Positions 15,001 through 20,976 of a stretch of 28,746 nucleotides of DNA are shown one piece after another. A program made the translations under genes and the position numbers. Positions within the stretch are counted from its first letter, which is position 1, and each line of letters opens with the position of its first letter. Source of the stretch: a virus; IMG/VR virus record IMGVR_UViG_3300029922_000250, positions 1 through 28,746 of that record, one strand, 5' to 3'. Under the pieces are notes generated by a model. That model was not told the DNA's origin. It was given only the letters and a program-made list of their open reading frames with translations, and did no database searches.

Positions 15001-15336
15001 ATGGAAAAAAAAGAACATACCGAAGATGTCAGAAAAAGGTTTGTAAAAGCCCTTAAAAAGCTAAATGTCGACATAGATGATTCAACATTTGCGAAGCGAG
15101 TGGGTATCTACCAACAAAATGTTTCTAAAATAAAAAATGGCCAGCGCTATCCTACAGTAGAAACCTTAGTGAATTTGTGTGTGGAGTTCGGGGTGAATCC
15201 GGCGTGGATACTGCTAGGGCGTGGAGATATGTTTGTAAAAGACAGTTCTTTAGAGAAAAGCGCCTTAGACCGATTGAACCGTTTGGAAAAAACTGTAAAA
15301 GAGATGAACGCCGGAAAGCTTAAAAAGAGCGCTTAG
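15001..15336 (+). CDS. XRE-family helix-turn-helix regulator
   Basis: This 111-residue protein has an HTH_3 domain at about 15-75: DDSTFAKRVGIYQQNVSKIKNGQRYPTVETLVNLCVEFGVNPAWILLGRGDMF. The IYQQNVSKIKNG recognition helix and the AWILLGRGDMF end are typical of Bacteroidota XRE proteins. The C-terminus has a Leu-spaced coiled coil (LDRLNRLEKTVKEM) that would make it a dimer. It is encoded after the S24 repressor on the same strand, before the att site, so it probably tunes the lysogeny switch or integrase expression. Confidence 0.85.
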   Translation: MEKKEHTEDVRKRFVKALKKLNVDIDDSTFAKRVGIYQQNVSKIKNGQRYPTVETLVNLCVEFGVNPAWILLGRGDMFVKDSSLEKSALDRLNRLEKTVKEMNAGKLKKSA

Positions 15337-15350
15337 ACAGCTTTTTTGAA

Positions 15351-15372
15351 TCGTTAACAGAAAAGCTAACAT
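15351..15372 (+). repeat. Candidate integrase arm-type sites, left pair (TAACA at 15355 and 15367)
   Basis: TCGTTAACAG (15351-15360) and AGCTAACAT (15364-15372) share TAACA, spaced 12 bp. The same core and the same 12-bp spacing occur in a second pair right of the att core (15581-15603). Paired direct repeats flanking a tRNA-derived core are the usual form of integrase arm sites; function is inferred. Confidence 0.45.
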
Positions 15373-15463
15373 TTTTATCTTTCTGAAGGCCAATACCAAA
15401 TAATTAAAATCATTATAACTGCTACAGAATTGAGATCCGGAATTTGCGATCGATGCTGCCAAC

Positions 15464-15507
15464 GATTGTGGTTCTGAGGGTCGCGGGTTCGACCCCCGTC
15501 ATCCTCC
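15464..15507 (+). other. attP: attP core: 3' half of tRNA-His(GTG)
   Basis: The 44 bases read as the 3' part of tRNA-His: anticodon loop TTGTGGT with GTG, stem strand TCTGA, a 5-nt variable loop, T-arm GCGGG-TTCGACC-CCCGT with one G-U, acceptor strand CATCCTC and C73, the His-specific discriminator. The 5' half of the tRNA is missing; the bases before it (GCTGCCAAC) do not pair. Phage integrases commonly recombine at such tRNA 3' ends, so on insertion the phage copy restores the host gene. It lies 96 bp upstream of the integrase gene. Confidence 0.82.
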
Positions 15508-15509
15508 CT

Positions 15510-15550
15510 ACACCGGAAAGCATTGTAGCAAAGGCTTTCCGGTGTTTTTT
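15510..15550 (+). terminator. Strong intrinsic terminator just after attP core
   Basis: A 12-bp stem (ACACCGGAAAGC with G-CTTTCCGGTGT) and 12-nt loop are followed by six Ts. It starts 3 bases after the tRNA-His end. After integration it would end transcription of the restored tRNA before it reaches the integrase gene. It is among the strongest terminator forms seen in the window. Confidence 0.85.
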
Positions 15551-15580
15551 AAAATTCTCAAACCTGTAGCGATTAGTTAA

Positions 15581-15603
15581 AACACTAACAAAATCGCTAA
15601 CAG
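15581..15603 (+). repeat. Candidate integrase arm-type sites, right pair (TAACA at 15586 and 15598)
   Basis: ACACTAACAA (15581-15590) and TCGCTAACAG (15594-15603) share TAACA at 12-bp spacing, matching the left pair. The last repeat ends one base before the integrase start codon, so integrase binding here could also repress its own gene. A reversed-orientation related word (GCGATTAGTT, 15570-15579) precedes them. Confidence 0.45.
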
Positions 15604-16869
15604 ATGAAGATCAGGTTATTAAACGGCTGCAGTTGCAGCGAACCCGGGGTATATCCTAAAACCTGGGAAAGAAGTAATGCGTCCATTAAAAAAAACTGGT
15701 ATATCCATTACCGGTTTTATGATCCGCTCTTTGCCGAAAGCTATCCAAATGGCTACCAGGTACAGGTAAAGGGCATGAATATTTATAAATCTTTAGCCGA
15801 ACGGCAGGATGCCACAAAGGAATTATTGGCCGGTGAACTCAAACTGCTGAAAGAACAGGCTTATAATCCAATTCCTGGCCAAGCTTCCGAACACTCCGAT
15901 ATAGAAGAGCTTTCGGGCGATTACCCCATTCCTCCTGACACGGGATTGACAAAAGCACTTGAAAGAGGACTGGAACGCCTTGATATAGTAAAATCCTTTA
16001 AGGATGATTTGCTATCTAACCTGAAGTTTATAAAACCTGCCATTGAGCAACTCCGGATGCAGGATCTACCTGTAAAAGATGTACGGCGCCGGCATATAGT
16101 CATGATTCTGGACCGGTGCGGTAAAAACAAAGATATTTGGACAGCAGCCACTTATAACCGGTATCGTAGGAATTTAAGTTGCATATTCCGGGAACTTGTC
16201 AAAATTGAAGCAATTGAGCACAATCCGATAGATGAATACCTCGAGCAGAAAAAACGAACAGAAACCATAAAGGAAATCCTTACAGCCGATGAAATTGAGT
16301 TAATTAACACAAAGCTCCGGGAACTGAACTTTCCCTTTTGGCGGTTCATACATATTTTTTGCAATTCAGGCGCTAGGACTACCGAGATCATGAAGGTAAA
16401 ATTGTCTGAGATAGATCTTAACCGGCAAATGGTACGGTACACTATCAAAAAAGGTAAAAAAATAAGAATCGTTGAGCGCCCGATAAAAGATGAGGTTTTT
16501 TACCTGTGGGAGCAGTTGGCAGTTGAAGCAAAGAAAATCGGAGACAACTGCTATCTTTTTTCTGAGGGATTACGCCCCGGAGAGAATCTTATCCGGACAG
16601 ACCAGATCAAACGGCGCTGGCGTACATGGGTGCAACTTGGATTAAAAATAAAAAAGACCTGGTATTCCCTTAAACACCTCAACACTGATAAAATGGATGA
16701 GCTGTACGGTAATGATATTGCGGCTCATTTGAACCAGCATGATAAAAAAATGGTAGAAGATCACTATGCGGTAGGAAATAAAGCACGAAAGAACGAAGTA
16801 CTTAAGCGGGCCCCGAATCCTCTGGACATTAAGAAAATAGAAAAGGATGCCATTGTCGGCATCCAGTAA
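15604..16869 (+). CDS. int: Tyrosine recombinase, phage integrase
   Basis: This 421-residue site-specific integrase has an N-terminal arm-binding region (about 1-110), a SAM-like core-binding domain (about 125-215) and a catalytic domain (about 220-395). It shows Arg258 (NSGARTTEI), a Lys-rich beta hairpin (IKKGKKIRIVERP), His358 (YSLKHLN), His379 (NQHD) and the nucleophile Tyr388 (DHYAV). The usual box II Arg (H-x-x-R) is Thr361, a feature I associate with Bacteroidota KHT-type integrases. Start at 15604 directly abuts the right arm repeat. It inserts the phage at the tRNA-His gene via the adjacent attP. Confidence 0.93.
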   Translation: MKIRLLNGCSCSEPGVYPKTWERSNASIKKNWYIHYRFYDPLFAESYPNGYQVQVKGMNIYKSLAERQDATKELLAGELKLLKEQAYNPIPGQASEHSDIEELSGDYPIPPDTGLTKALERGLERLDIVKSFKDDLLSNLKFIKPAIEQLRMQDLPVKDVRRRHIVMILDRCGKNKDIWTAATYNRYRRNLSCIFRELVKIEAIEHNPIDEYLEQKKRTETIKEILTADEIELINTKLRELNFPFWRFIHIFCNSGARTTEIMKVKLSEIDLNRQMVRYTIKKGKKIRIVERPIKDEVFYLWEQLAVEAKKIGDNCYLFSEGLRPGENLIRTDQIKRRWRTWVQLGLKIKKTWYSLKHLNTDKMDELYGNDIAAHLNQHDKKMVEDHYAVGNKARKNEVLKRAPNPLDIKKIEKDAIVGIQ

Positions 16870-16935
16870 GTTTCTTCTCCCACAATGTCAAAGAGCTTTC
16901 CCACCCCCCCACGGTTGGGAACAGAGGTTATATCA

Positions 16936-17238
16936 TCAGTGAGACTTCTTAGGCACTGTCTTTTTCTTATGAACGAGCACGGGCCTATTTACCTTATTGA
17001 CAGTATAAAAATGATTGAGATCATCCTGTATGCGGCTTAGCCAGCTTAAAGTGTAAACTGCATTCTTCGGCCGGCCTTGTATCTTATTCAAACAGTCTTG
17101 TATGTTGAATAGGGCTATTTTTGCCTGTATATAGCGAGTGGCCGCACTGTCGTACTTCGCTTTCCAGTAAGAGGTACTATCTTGGCCGCGGGCTGCAAAT
17201 GATACCAGGATCAATGAAAGTAAAAATGATTTTCTCAT
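16936..17238 (-). CDS. Small secreted protein, lysis-cluster end (spanin-like candidate)
   Basis: This 100-residue protein has an N-terminal Sec signal peptide (MRKSFLLSLILVSFAARGQ, cleavage likely before or after Q) and a helical, basic mature part ending in a Lys-rich tail (HKKKTVPKKSH). The start overlaps the endolysin stop by ATGA, so it is co-translated with it. In Gram-negative phages the gene after endolysin often encodes a spanin subunit. There is no lipobox Cys, so an outer-membrane lipoprotein is not supported. Role inferred from position. Confidence 0.6.
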   Translation of the reverse strand: MRKSFLLSLILVSFAARGQDSTSYWKAKYDSAATRYIQAKIALFNIQDCLNKIQGRPKNAVYTLSWLSRIQDDLNHFYTVNKVNRPVLVHKKKTVPKKSH

Positions 17239-17648
17239 ATAGTTGGATTGTTTAAGGCCTCAATAGTTGCGTCGTCCATTACCCCCGTTTGAGGTACACC
17301 GGCGGCGGCTTGTGTTAGCTGTATTGCAGTGGGCACACCTTTTAATACTGCCATATCGAATGTTTCAGCTGCTTCGGTAACATCGTTAATTTCATCCCCA
17401 CGAATAGGATTCCAAAAATCTGCCCGGTAGAAATCAATCATGTCCTGTGTTAGCTCAGGGAATATTTTACCATAAACATAGGTTTGTGTTGTCAGAAATG
17501 CCCAAATAGGTAGTTTAGGGAAATTCTTTTGAGTAGCGCCGCAATATGTCCCTAATGGAGCACCCTCATTACCGGCATCGTTTGGATCTTGTTGCCAGCC
17601 GCCCTCGTGTGTTTTTGTTAATGGGAATACGACTTGTAAATCGGCCAT
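17235..17648 (-). CDS. GH108-type endolysin (lysozyme-like muramidase)
   Basis: This is a 137-residue protein from ATG at 17648 (MADLQVVFPL). It has the family signature THEGGWQQDPNDAGNEGAPLG, where Glu15 of HEGG is the catalytic acid of GH108 lysozymes, then TYCGATQKNF and a C-terminal peptidoglycan-binding-like part. It cuts peptidoglycan to release phage. It has no signal peptide, so it needs a holin. An ATG at 17675 in the same frame would lie in the loop of a hairpin (17662-17691); I chose 17648 because this start puts the catalytic Glu at the usual position. It is coupled to the next gene by ATGA. Confidence 0.8.
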   Translation of the reverse strand: MADLQVVFPLTKTHEGGWQQDPNDAGNEGAPLGTYCGATQKNFPKLPIWAFLTTQTYVYGKIFPELTQDMIDFYRADFWNPIRGDEINDVTEAAETFDMAVLKGVPTAIQLTQAAAGVPQTGVMDDATIEALNNPTI

Positions 17649-17661
17649 TGTAAAATTTTGA

Positions 17662-17691
17662 AATCTCACCGGCATTGCTACCGGTGAGATT
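17662..17691 (-). promoter_or_regulatory. Strong hairpin just before the endolysin gene
   Basis: Perfect 11-bp arms AATCTCACCGG (17662-17672) and CCGGTGAGATT (17681-17691) flank an 8-nt loop. In the gene direction it is followed by TCAAAATTTT, and the endolysin start codon comes 13 nt after it. It could be a weak terminator, an mRNA-end stabiliser or a control of endolysin translation. Confidence 0.6.
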
Positions 17692-17702
17692 GTGATTTAA
17701 TT

Positions 17703-17720
17703 AACCCAAAGCGTTGGGTT
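17703..17720 (-). promoter_or_regulatory. Second hairpin in the same leader
   Basis: Perfect 7-bp arms AACCCAA (17703-17709) and TTGGGTT (17714-17720) flank a 4-nt loop, with AATTAAATC following in the gene direction. It starts 4 nt after the stop of the 151-residue gene. Together with the hairpin at 17662-17691 it forms a two-hairpin leader before the endolysin. Confidence 0.5.
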
Positions 17721-17724
17721 ATCA

Positions 17725-18180
17725 TTATGCTGCATTCAGCCATTCTTTGATACCCAAATAGATTTGGTATTCAACAGCGGTGAGTTTGCTGTTGTTGAGA
17801 TCTGAGAGCACCAGGAGACAGATGTCACGAACAATACCTTTATTCAGCCCGCTCTGGCTCTGAATATCGGTCGCCAACACCTCAAGTTTTCCTTGTAAAG
17901 TTGTCTGAGCATTCACATCGTTGAGGATCTTAGTCCCAACTAATGTATCGGCGATGGCCTTTGTCAGAAAATTTTCTATTTGAGGTATTTCTGAAATCAC
18001 CTCTGCAGGTAGGATTGTCGACAATACCAAGGGCGTGCCTGGACTCTCCAGTACCTTTAAAAATCCCTGTTCGAAGGCGAGTATCGCCCCGGCGTGTGCA
18101 TCAAGGTATAACATACCTGCACCTATTTTTATTTCAATTTTTCCGAGGACTGCGTTAACCTCGTTTTTGAACTTTGACAT
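17725..18180 (-). CDS. Hypothetical late protein in the lysis cluster
   Basis: This 151-residue, mostly helical protein (MSKFKNEVNAVLGKIEIKIGAGML...) has several hydrophobic stretches but no clear transmembrane span or signal peptide. It is rich in Leu/Ile/Ala with many predicted amphipathic helices (FLTKAIADTLVGTKILNDV). It lies between the 30-residue membrane micro-ORF and the endolysin. TTAACCA lies 12 nt before the start. I do not recognise the family. Confidence 0.55.
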   Translation of the reverse strand: MSKFKNEVNAVLGKIEIKIGAGMLYLDAHAGAILAFEQGFLKVLESPGTPLVLSTILPAEVISEIPQIENFLTKAIADTLVGTKILNDVNAQTTLQGKLEVLATDIQSQSGLNKGIVRDICLLVLSDLNNSKLTAVEYQIYLGIKEWLNAA

Positions 18181-18205
18181 AATTTATGTTTTTGGTTAAT
18201 GAATA

Positions 18206-18298
18206 CTATTTGTTCCTTCTTTTGTGATCGAGGTAATGCAGATAGCAACAAAGGGCTACGGCTAATAAGATCACGGCTGTTACGATATATGGATTCAT
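18206..18298 (-). CDS. Membrane micro-protein, 30 aa (lysis cluster)
   Basis: From ATG at 18298 to TAG at 18206-18208, 30 residues: MNPYIVTAVILLAVALCCYL followed by HYLDHKRRNK. One hydrophobic span is followed by a basic tail, so N-out/C-in by the positive-inside rule. The start overlaps the stop of the 119-residue holin candidate as TAATG, indicating coupled translation. Position and form fit a small holin, pinholin or antiholin-type lysis protein; that is inference from context. Confidence 0.6.
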   Translation of the reverse strand: MNPYIVTAVILLAVALCCYLHYLDHKRRNK

Positions 18299-18657
18299 TA
18301 TAAAACAGATTGAGCGATCGGCGCATGAGTGCCATTCTGTACCGCCTGGTTAAGGATAGCTGCCTTGACTTCATCCGGTACAAGGTTTGGATCCGTTGAA
18401 GGCAACTTTGCAACTATACCGCTGCCGGTAAGAAGTGCACTAATAGCTGTAGTAATCACTACAAACTTTGCATGTTGCGGAGCTGTCATAAATGAGAAAA
18501 ACCCACTTTGGTCTAAAGCGATTGCAGTGGCCCATAAAGAAGCAGCAACACCTCCTATCCATTGTATTTTTATAGCCCATTTCGGCGATTTGCTCGTAAA
18601 CCGCTTTAGCCAATATCTGATGCCGGTATAACAAATTTTTTGTTCGATCTGATTCAT
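18298..18657 (-). CDS. Holin candidate, two membrane spans
   Basis: This 119-residue protein has two hydrophobic spans, at about 32-50 (WIGGVAASLWATAIALDQSGFF) and about 64-85 (KFVVITTAISALLTGSGIVA). The basic N-terminus (RYWLKRFTSKSPKWAIK) and small size fit a class II-type holin that makes the membrane hole for the endolysin. It is followed without a gap by a 30-residue membrane peptide. Holin sequence families vary greatly, so this rests on topology and on proximity to the endolysin. Confidence 0.6.
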   Translation of the reverse strand: MNQIEQKICYTGIRYWLKRFTSKSPKWAIKIQWIGGVAASLWATAIALDQSGFFSFMTAPQHAKFVVITTAISALLTGSGIVAKLPSTDPNLVPDEVKAAILNQAVQNGTHAPIAQSVL

Positions 18658-18658
18658 A

Positions 18659-18871
18659 TTAAGCTGCTTTATTTAGTTTGTAAACTTTATCGTAAATGTC
18701 TTTTATCTGCTCGGAGTGTTGCTCGATCTGTATCTTGTGTTCCATGTTTAGGCCGTACATCTCTCTGAGGGTGTGGTTTAGGTTCTTAATGTAACCAATA
18801 CCTACGCCAAGCAGTACGAGAAATATACCACCCATGAAAGTGAGAATGGATCCGACTATTATATTGAACAT
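18659..18871 (-). CDS. Membrane-anchored coiled-coil protein (inner spanin-like candidate)
   Basis: This 70-residue protein has one N-terminal membrane span (MFNIIVGSILTFMGGIFLVLLGVGIGYI) and then a helical coiled-coil region (HKIQIEQHSEQIKDIYDKVYKL). This layout resembles inner-membrane spanins (Rz-like) or hemolysin XhlA-type phage proteins. It ends 1 base before the start of the holin candidate. If it is a spanin, it would bridge to an outer-membrane partner; none with a lipobox is seen here. Function inferred from shape and context. Confidence 0.55.
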   Translation of the reverse strand: MFNIIVGSILTFMGGIFLVLLGVGIGYIKNLNHTLREMYGLNMEHKIQIEQHSEQIKDIYDKVYKLNKAA

Positions 18872-18891
18872 GGCTGTTTTCGTTTGGGTGA

Positions 18892-19344
18892 TTACTGTTT
18901 GTTTAAAAGAAAGTAGTTGGCGCCATCATAAAAGATCGCGGCGCTCTTATATGGAGTGCCGGTAAAGTGGTAAACAGAAGCGCCGTTAATACTCCCTGCA
19001 TCCGGAATGAAGTTTACAGTATCAGTTGTCGATGCATCCTGCGATGTAAACAACATGATCTGCCCAGCGCTATAATTCGCGTGGTGCAGTACTATAGTAT
19101 CATGTGAGTCTGCTACCGTTAACACTCCCAGGTAATGGCCATTGAAAGTGTAATTTCTTGCGGAGACATGTTCAGTGTCTGCCAGGCGCGGTACAAACGT
19201 TGCATAAGCCGCATGTTGTGTTTCCAATGTGTGGATCGTATCAGTGCTGGTCTGCTGCCGGTGTAGTGATATAGGATCTGTCTGTGCGGATGCTGAGGCG
19301 GCAAACATCGTTGCGGCAATCAGTAAAAAGAGTAGTTTTTTCAT
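18892..19344 (-). CDS. Secreted hypothetical protein
   Basis: This 150-residue protein has a clear Sec signal peptide (MKKLLFLLIAATMFAASASAQ). The mature part is Thr/Ser/His-rich and beta-like, ending with SAAIFYDGANYFLLNKQ. The FYDGAN motif resembles the (F/Y)YYDGA(H/A)W motif in the two larger secreted proteins upstream, so the three may share a fold. It is encoded between the fibre-like genes and the lysis cluster. No catalytic motif is seen. Confidence 0.6.
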   Translation of the reverse strand: MKKLLFLLIAATMFAASASAQTDPISLHRQQTSTDTIHTLETQHAAYATFVPRLADTEHVSARNYTFNGHYLGVLTVADSHDTIVLHHANYSAGQIMLFTSQDASTTDTVNFIPDAGSINGASVYHFTGTPYKSAAIFYDGANYFLLNKQ

Positions 19345-19405
19345 TTTGCTTTTGTTGATTTTATGATTATTAAAAAGGTTACTGATTTGGTGAAAACGTT
19401 TGTTG

Positions 19406-20707
19406 TTAATTTAATTGAACTAAAAGTCCTGAATTATAAGTGACAGTACCCGTAATGGTATATGTGATTGTCATTAGCGTGGATGCTGGTATATACAAAC
19501 TCATAGGCGCATATGGAACCGGTTTCTGTGCTGAAAAAGCCGCGGTCGTTTGCCCCTGAGGGTAAAACGTCAATGTTTGAGAATTAGATGTTTCATCTAT
19601 GTAGGTAATAGTAACAGTTAAGGTGCCACCGGTGACAGCTGTTAGATTAGCAACCGGTGCTATTAAATATTCACCAGCGATTGTAGAGTTAATTGAATAG
19701 GTGGAATTTCCAGTGACTCCTGATTCCCTGCCGGAATAAATCGTCTGAGCACATTTATTTATTGCTGCCTTTAACGAATTTGCTGTGTCTATTACCTGAA
19801 TACTATCAGCAAGAACACCACCTATAGAGGGGAATTTTGTTGTAGAGGTAATGCCATTCCCACCACTCCAGGTTACAGTATGATATGTTCCTCCGAACAG
19901 GACTTGAAAAAAGGGAGTGCGTTGATTGTAACATTGAAATACAAAACTTTGATTCCCGTATGGGTCTTGTATACCCATCAGAGTACCGGTATCGGCATTA
20001 TTGTCTGCGAAGAAATCAGGCCATTGGGCAGACACTATATAAGGAATATCAGCCCGGATCGCTAAATCAGAATCAACCACGGCCAAACTATCTGCCAGTA
20101 TGTAGGAATAAGCTTGTGGACGCCAATTATAATTACCCATTACATACGGAGGTAAAAACGAACACATATTATTTGACATGTCTTGGAAGAAAAACCCTTC
20201 ACCTTTTGCGCCGATACCTATAATGTCACCGGTAGATGTATTTCTAAAAAAAATATTGTGGTCATCACCGTAAAGTGTGTTGCTGCCGTTGACAAAAAAC
20301 AATCCGCCACCGTCACCCGATAGATTAGCCTGGTATGCGGTATTTCCTGAGCCTATTGACAAAATAATAGGCGTAGTCGAAGTGTTGCCATTGAAAAGTG
20401 TTTGGTCTAAAGTCTGAGAGCCGCCGCCTATATTAGGAGATATCCAGTGAGCACCATCATAGTAAAACAGATAGCCATCCTGAACTACGATCGTACCGGT
20501 GTCAAGTAACTCCGGGCTTGGAAACAGATTCCACAATGCTGCTGCACGGGTTGTGTCGGTACCTGTCTTAATTGAAATAACGGCCTGCACCATGCCGTTA
20601 AACTTATTGTTTGAACTTGCATTGCCTGCACCATTGGGAGGAAACGTCTGCTGTCCGTAAGCAATGAGCCCGGAGATTAGTAAAAGTGTTGTTAGTAGTG
20701 TTTTCAT
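19406..20707 (-). CDS. Signal-peptide-bearing fibre-like protein (paralogue of 20977-22701)
   Basis: This 433-residue protein has a Sec signal peptide (MKTLLTTLLLISGLIAYGQ). Residues about 25-90 (FNGMVQAVISIKTGTDTT...DTGTIVVQDGYLFYYDGAHW) closely match the start of the 574-residue protein. The rest is Thr/Ser/Gly-rich and beta-like, with NGSNTLYGDDHNIFFRNTSTGD suggesting a tail-fibre or surface-adhesin type. A virion protein would not normally carry a signal peptide. It may be exported to the cell surface, or the signal may mark an ancestral host adhesin. Start at 20707. Confidence 0.65.
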   Translation of the reverse strand: MKTLLTTLLLISGLIAYGQQTFPPNGAGNASSNNKFNGMVQAVISIKTGTDTTRAAALWNLFPSPELLDTGTIVVQDGYLFYYDGAHWISPNIGGGSQTLDQTLFNGNTSTTPIILSIGSGNTAYQANLSGDGGGLFFVNGSNTLYGDDHNIFFRNTSTGDIIGIGAKGEGFFFQDMSNNMCSFLPPYVMGNYNWRPQAYSYILADSLAVVDSDLAIRADIPYIVSAQWPDFFADNNADTGTLMGIQDPYGNQSFVFQCYNQRTPFFQVLFGGTYHTVTWSGGNGITSTTKFPSIGGVLADSIQVIDTANSLKAAINKCAQTIYSGRESGVTGNSTYSINSTIAGEYLIAPVANLTAVTGGTLTVTITYIDETSNSQTLTFYPQGQTTAAFSAQKPVPYAPMSLYIPASTLMTITYTITGTVTYNSGLLVQLN

Positions 20708-20711
20708 TATT

Positions 20712-20966
20712 TTAGTTGTTTGATATTAAAGTCAATCCCTTTGCATTTGCAACAAAAGTGTATGGATATTGTAAGCTTGGTAATAATGGTGTATAAGTGT
20801 CTCCGGCTTCCTGCTCAGTGCCAGAGTCCACCACGTGCCCGTCAGCTGTGAATAATACCCAGTTATAAGTTCTGGTAGTATTCCAGTCATCAAAAACACA
20901 GGTAACATTTAGCTGAGCTGCAATGAGTCCTGTATTCGTCCATGGTGTAGGTTGAATGCTTTTCAT
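20712..20966 (-). CDS. Small hypothetical protein between the two fibre-like genes
   Basis: This 84-residue, beta-rich protein (MKSIQPTPWTNTGLIAAQLNVTCVFDDWNTTRTYNWVLFTADGHVVDSG...) has no signal peptide, unlike its neighbours. It may be an Ig-like or chaperone-type partner of the fibre-like proteins. It starts 10 bases after the 574-residue gene and the next gene starts 4 bases after its stop. Family not recognised. Confidence 0.55.
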   Translation of the reverse strand: MKSIQPTPWTNTGLIAAQLNVTCVFDDWNTTRTYNWVLFTADGHVVDSGTEQEAGDTYTPLLPSLQYPYTFVANAKGLTLISNN

Positions 20967-20976
20967 ATTTTTCAGT

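Noticed and set aside
16898-16921. Hairpin TTCCCA/TGGGAA between the convergent int and 100-aa genes
   Set aside because: Only 6 bp, long loop and no T-run, so a terminator call is not supported.
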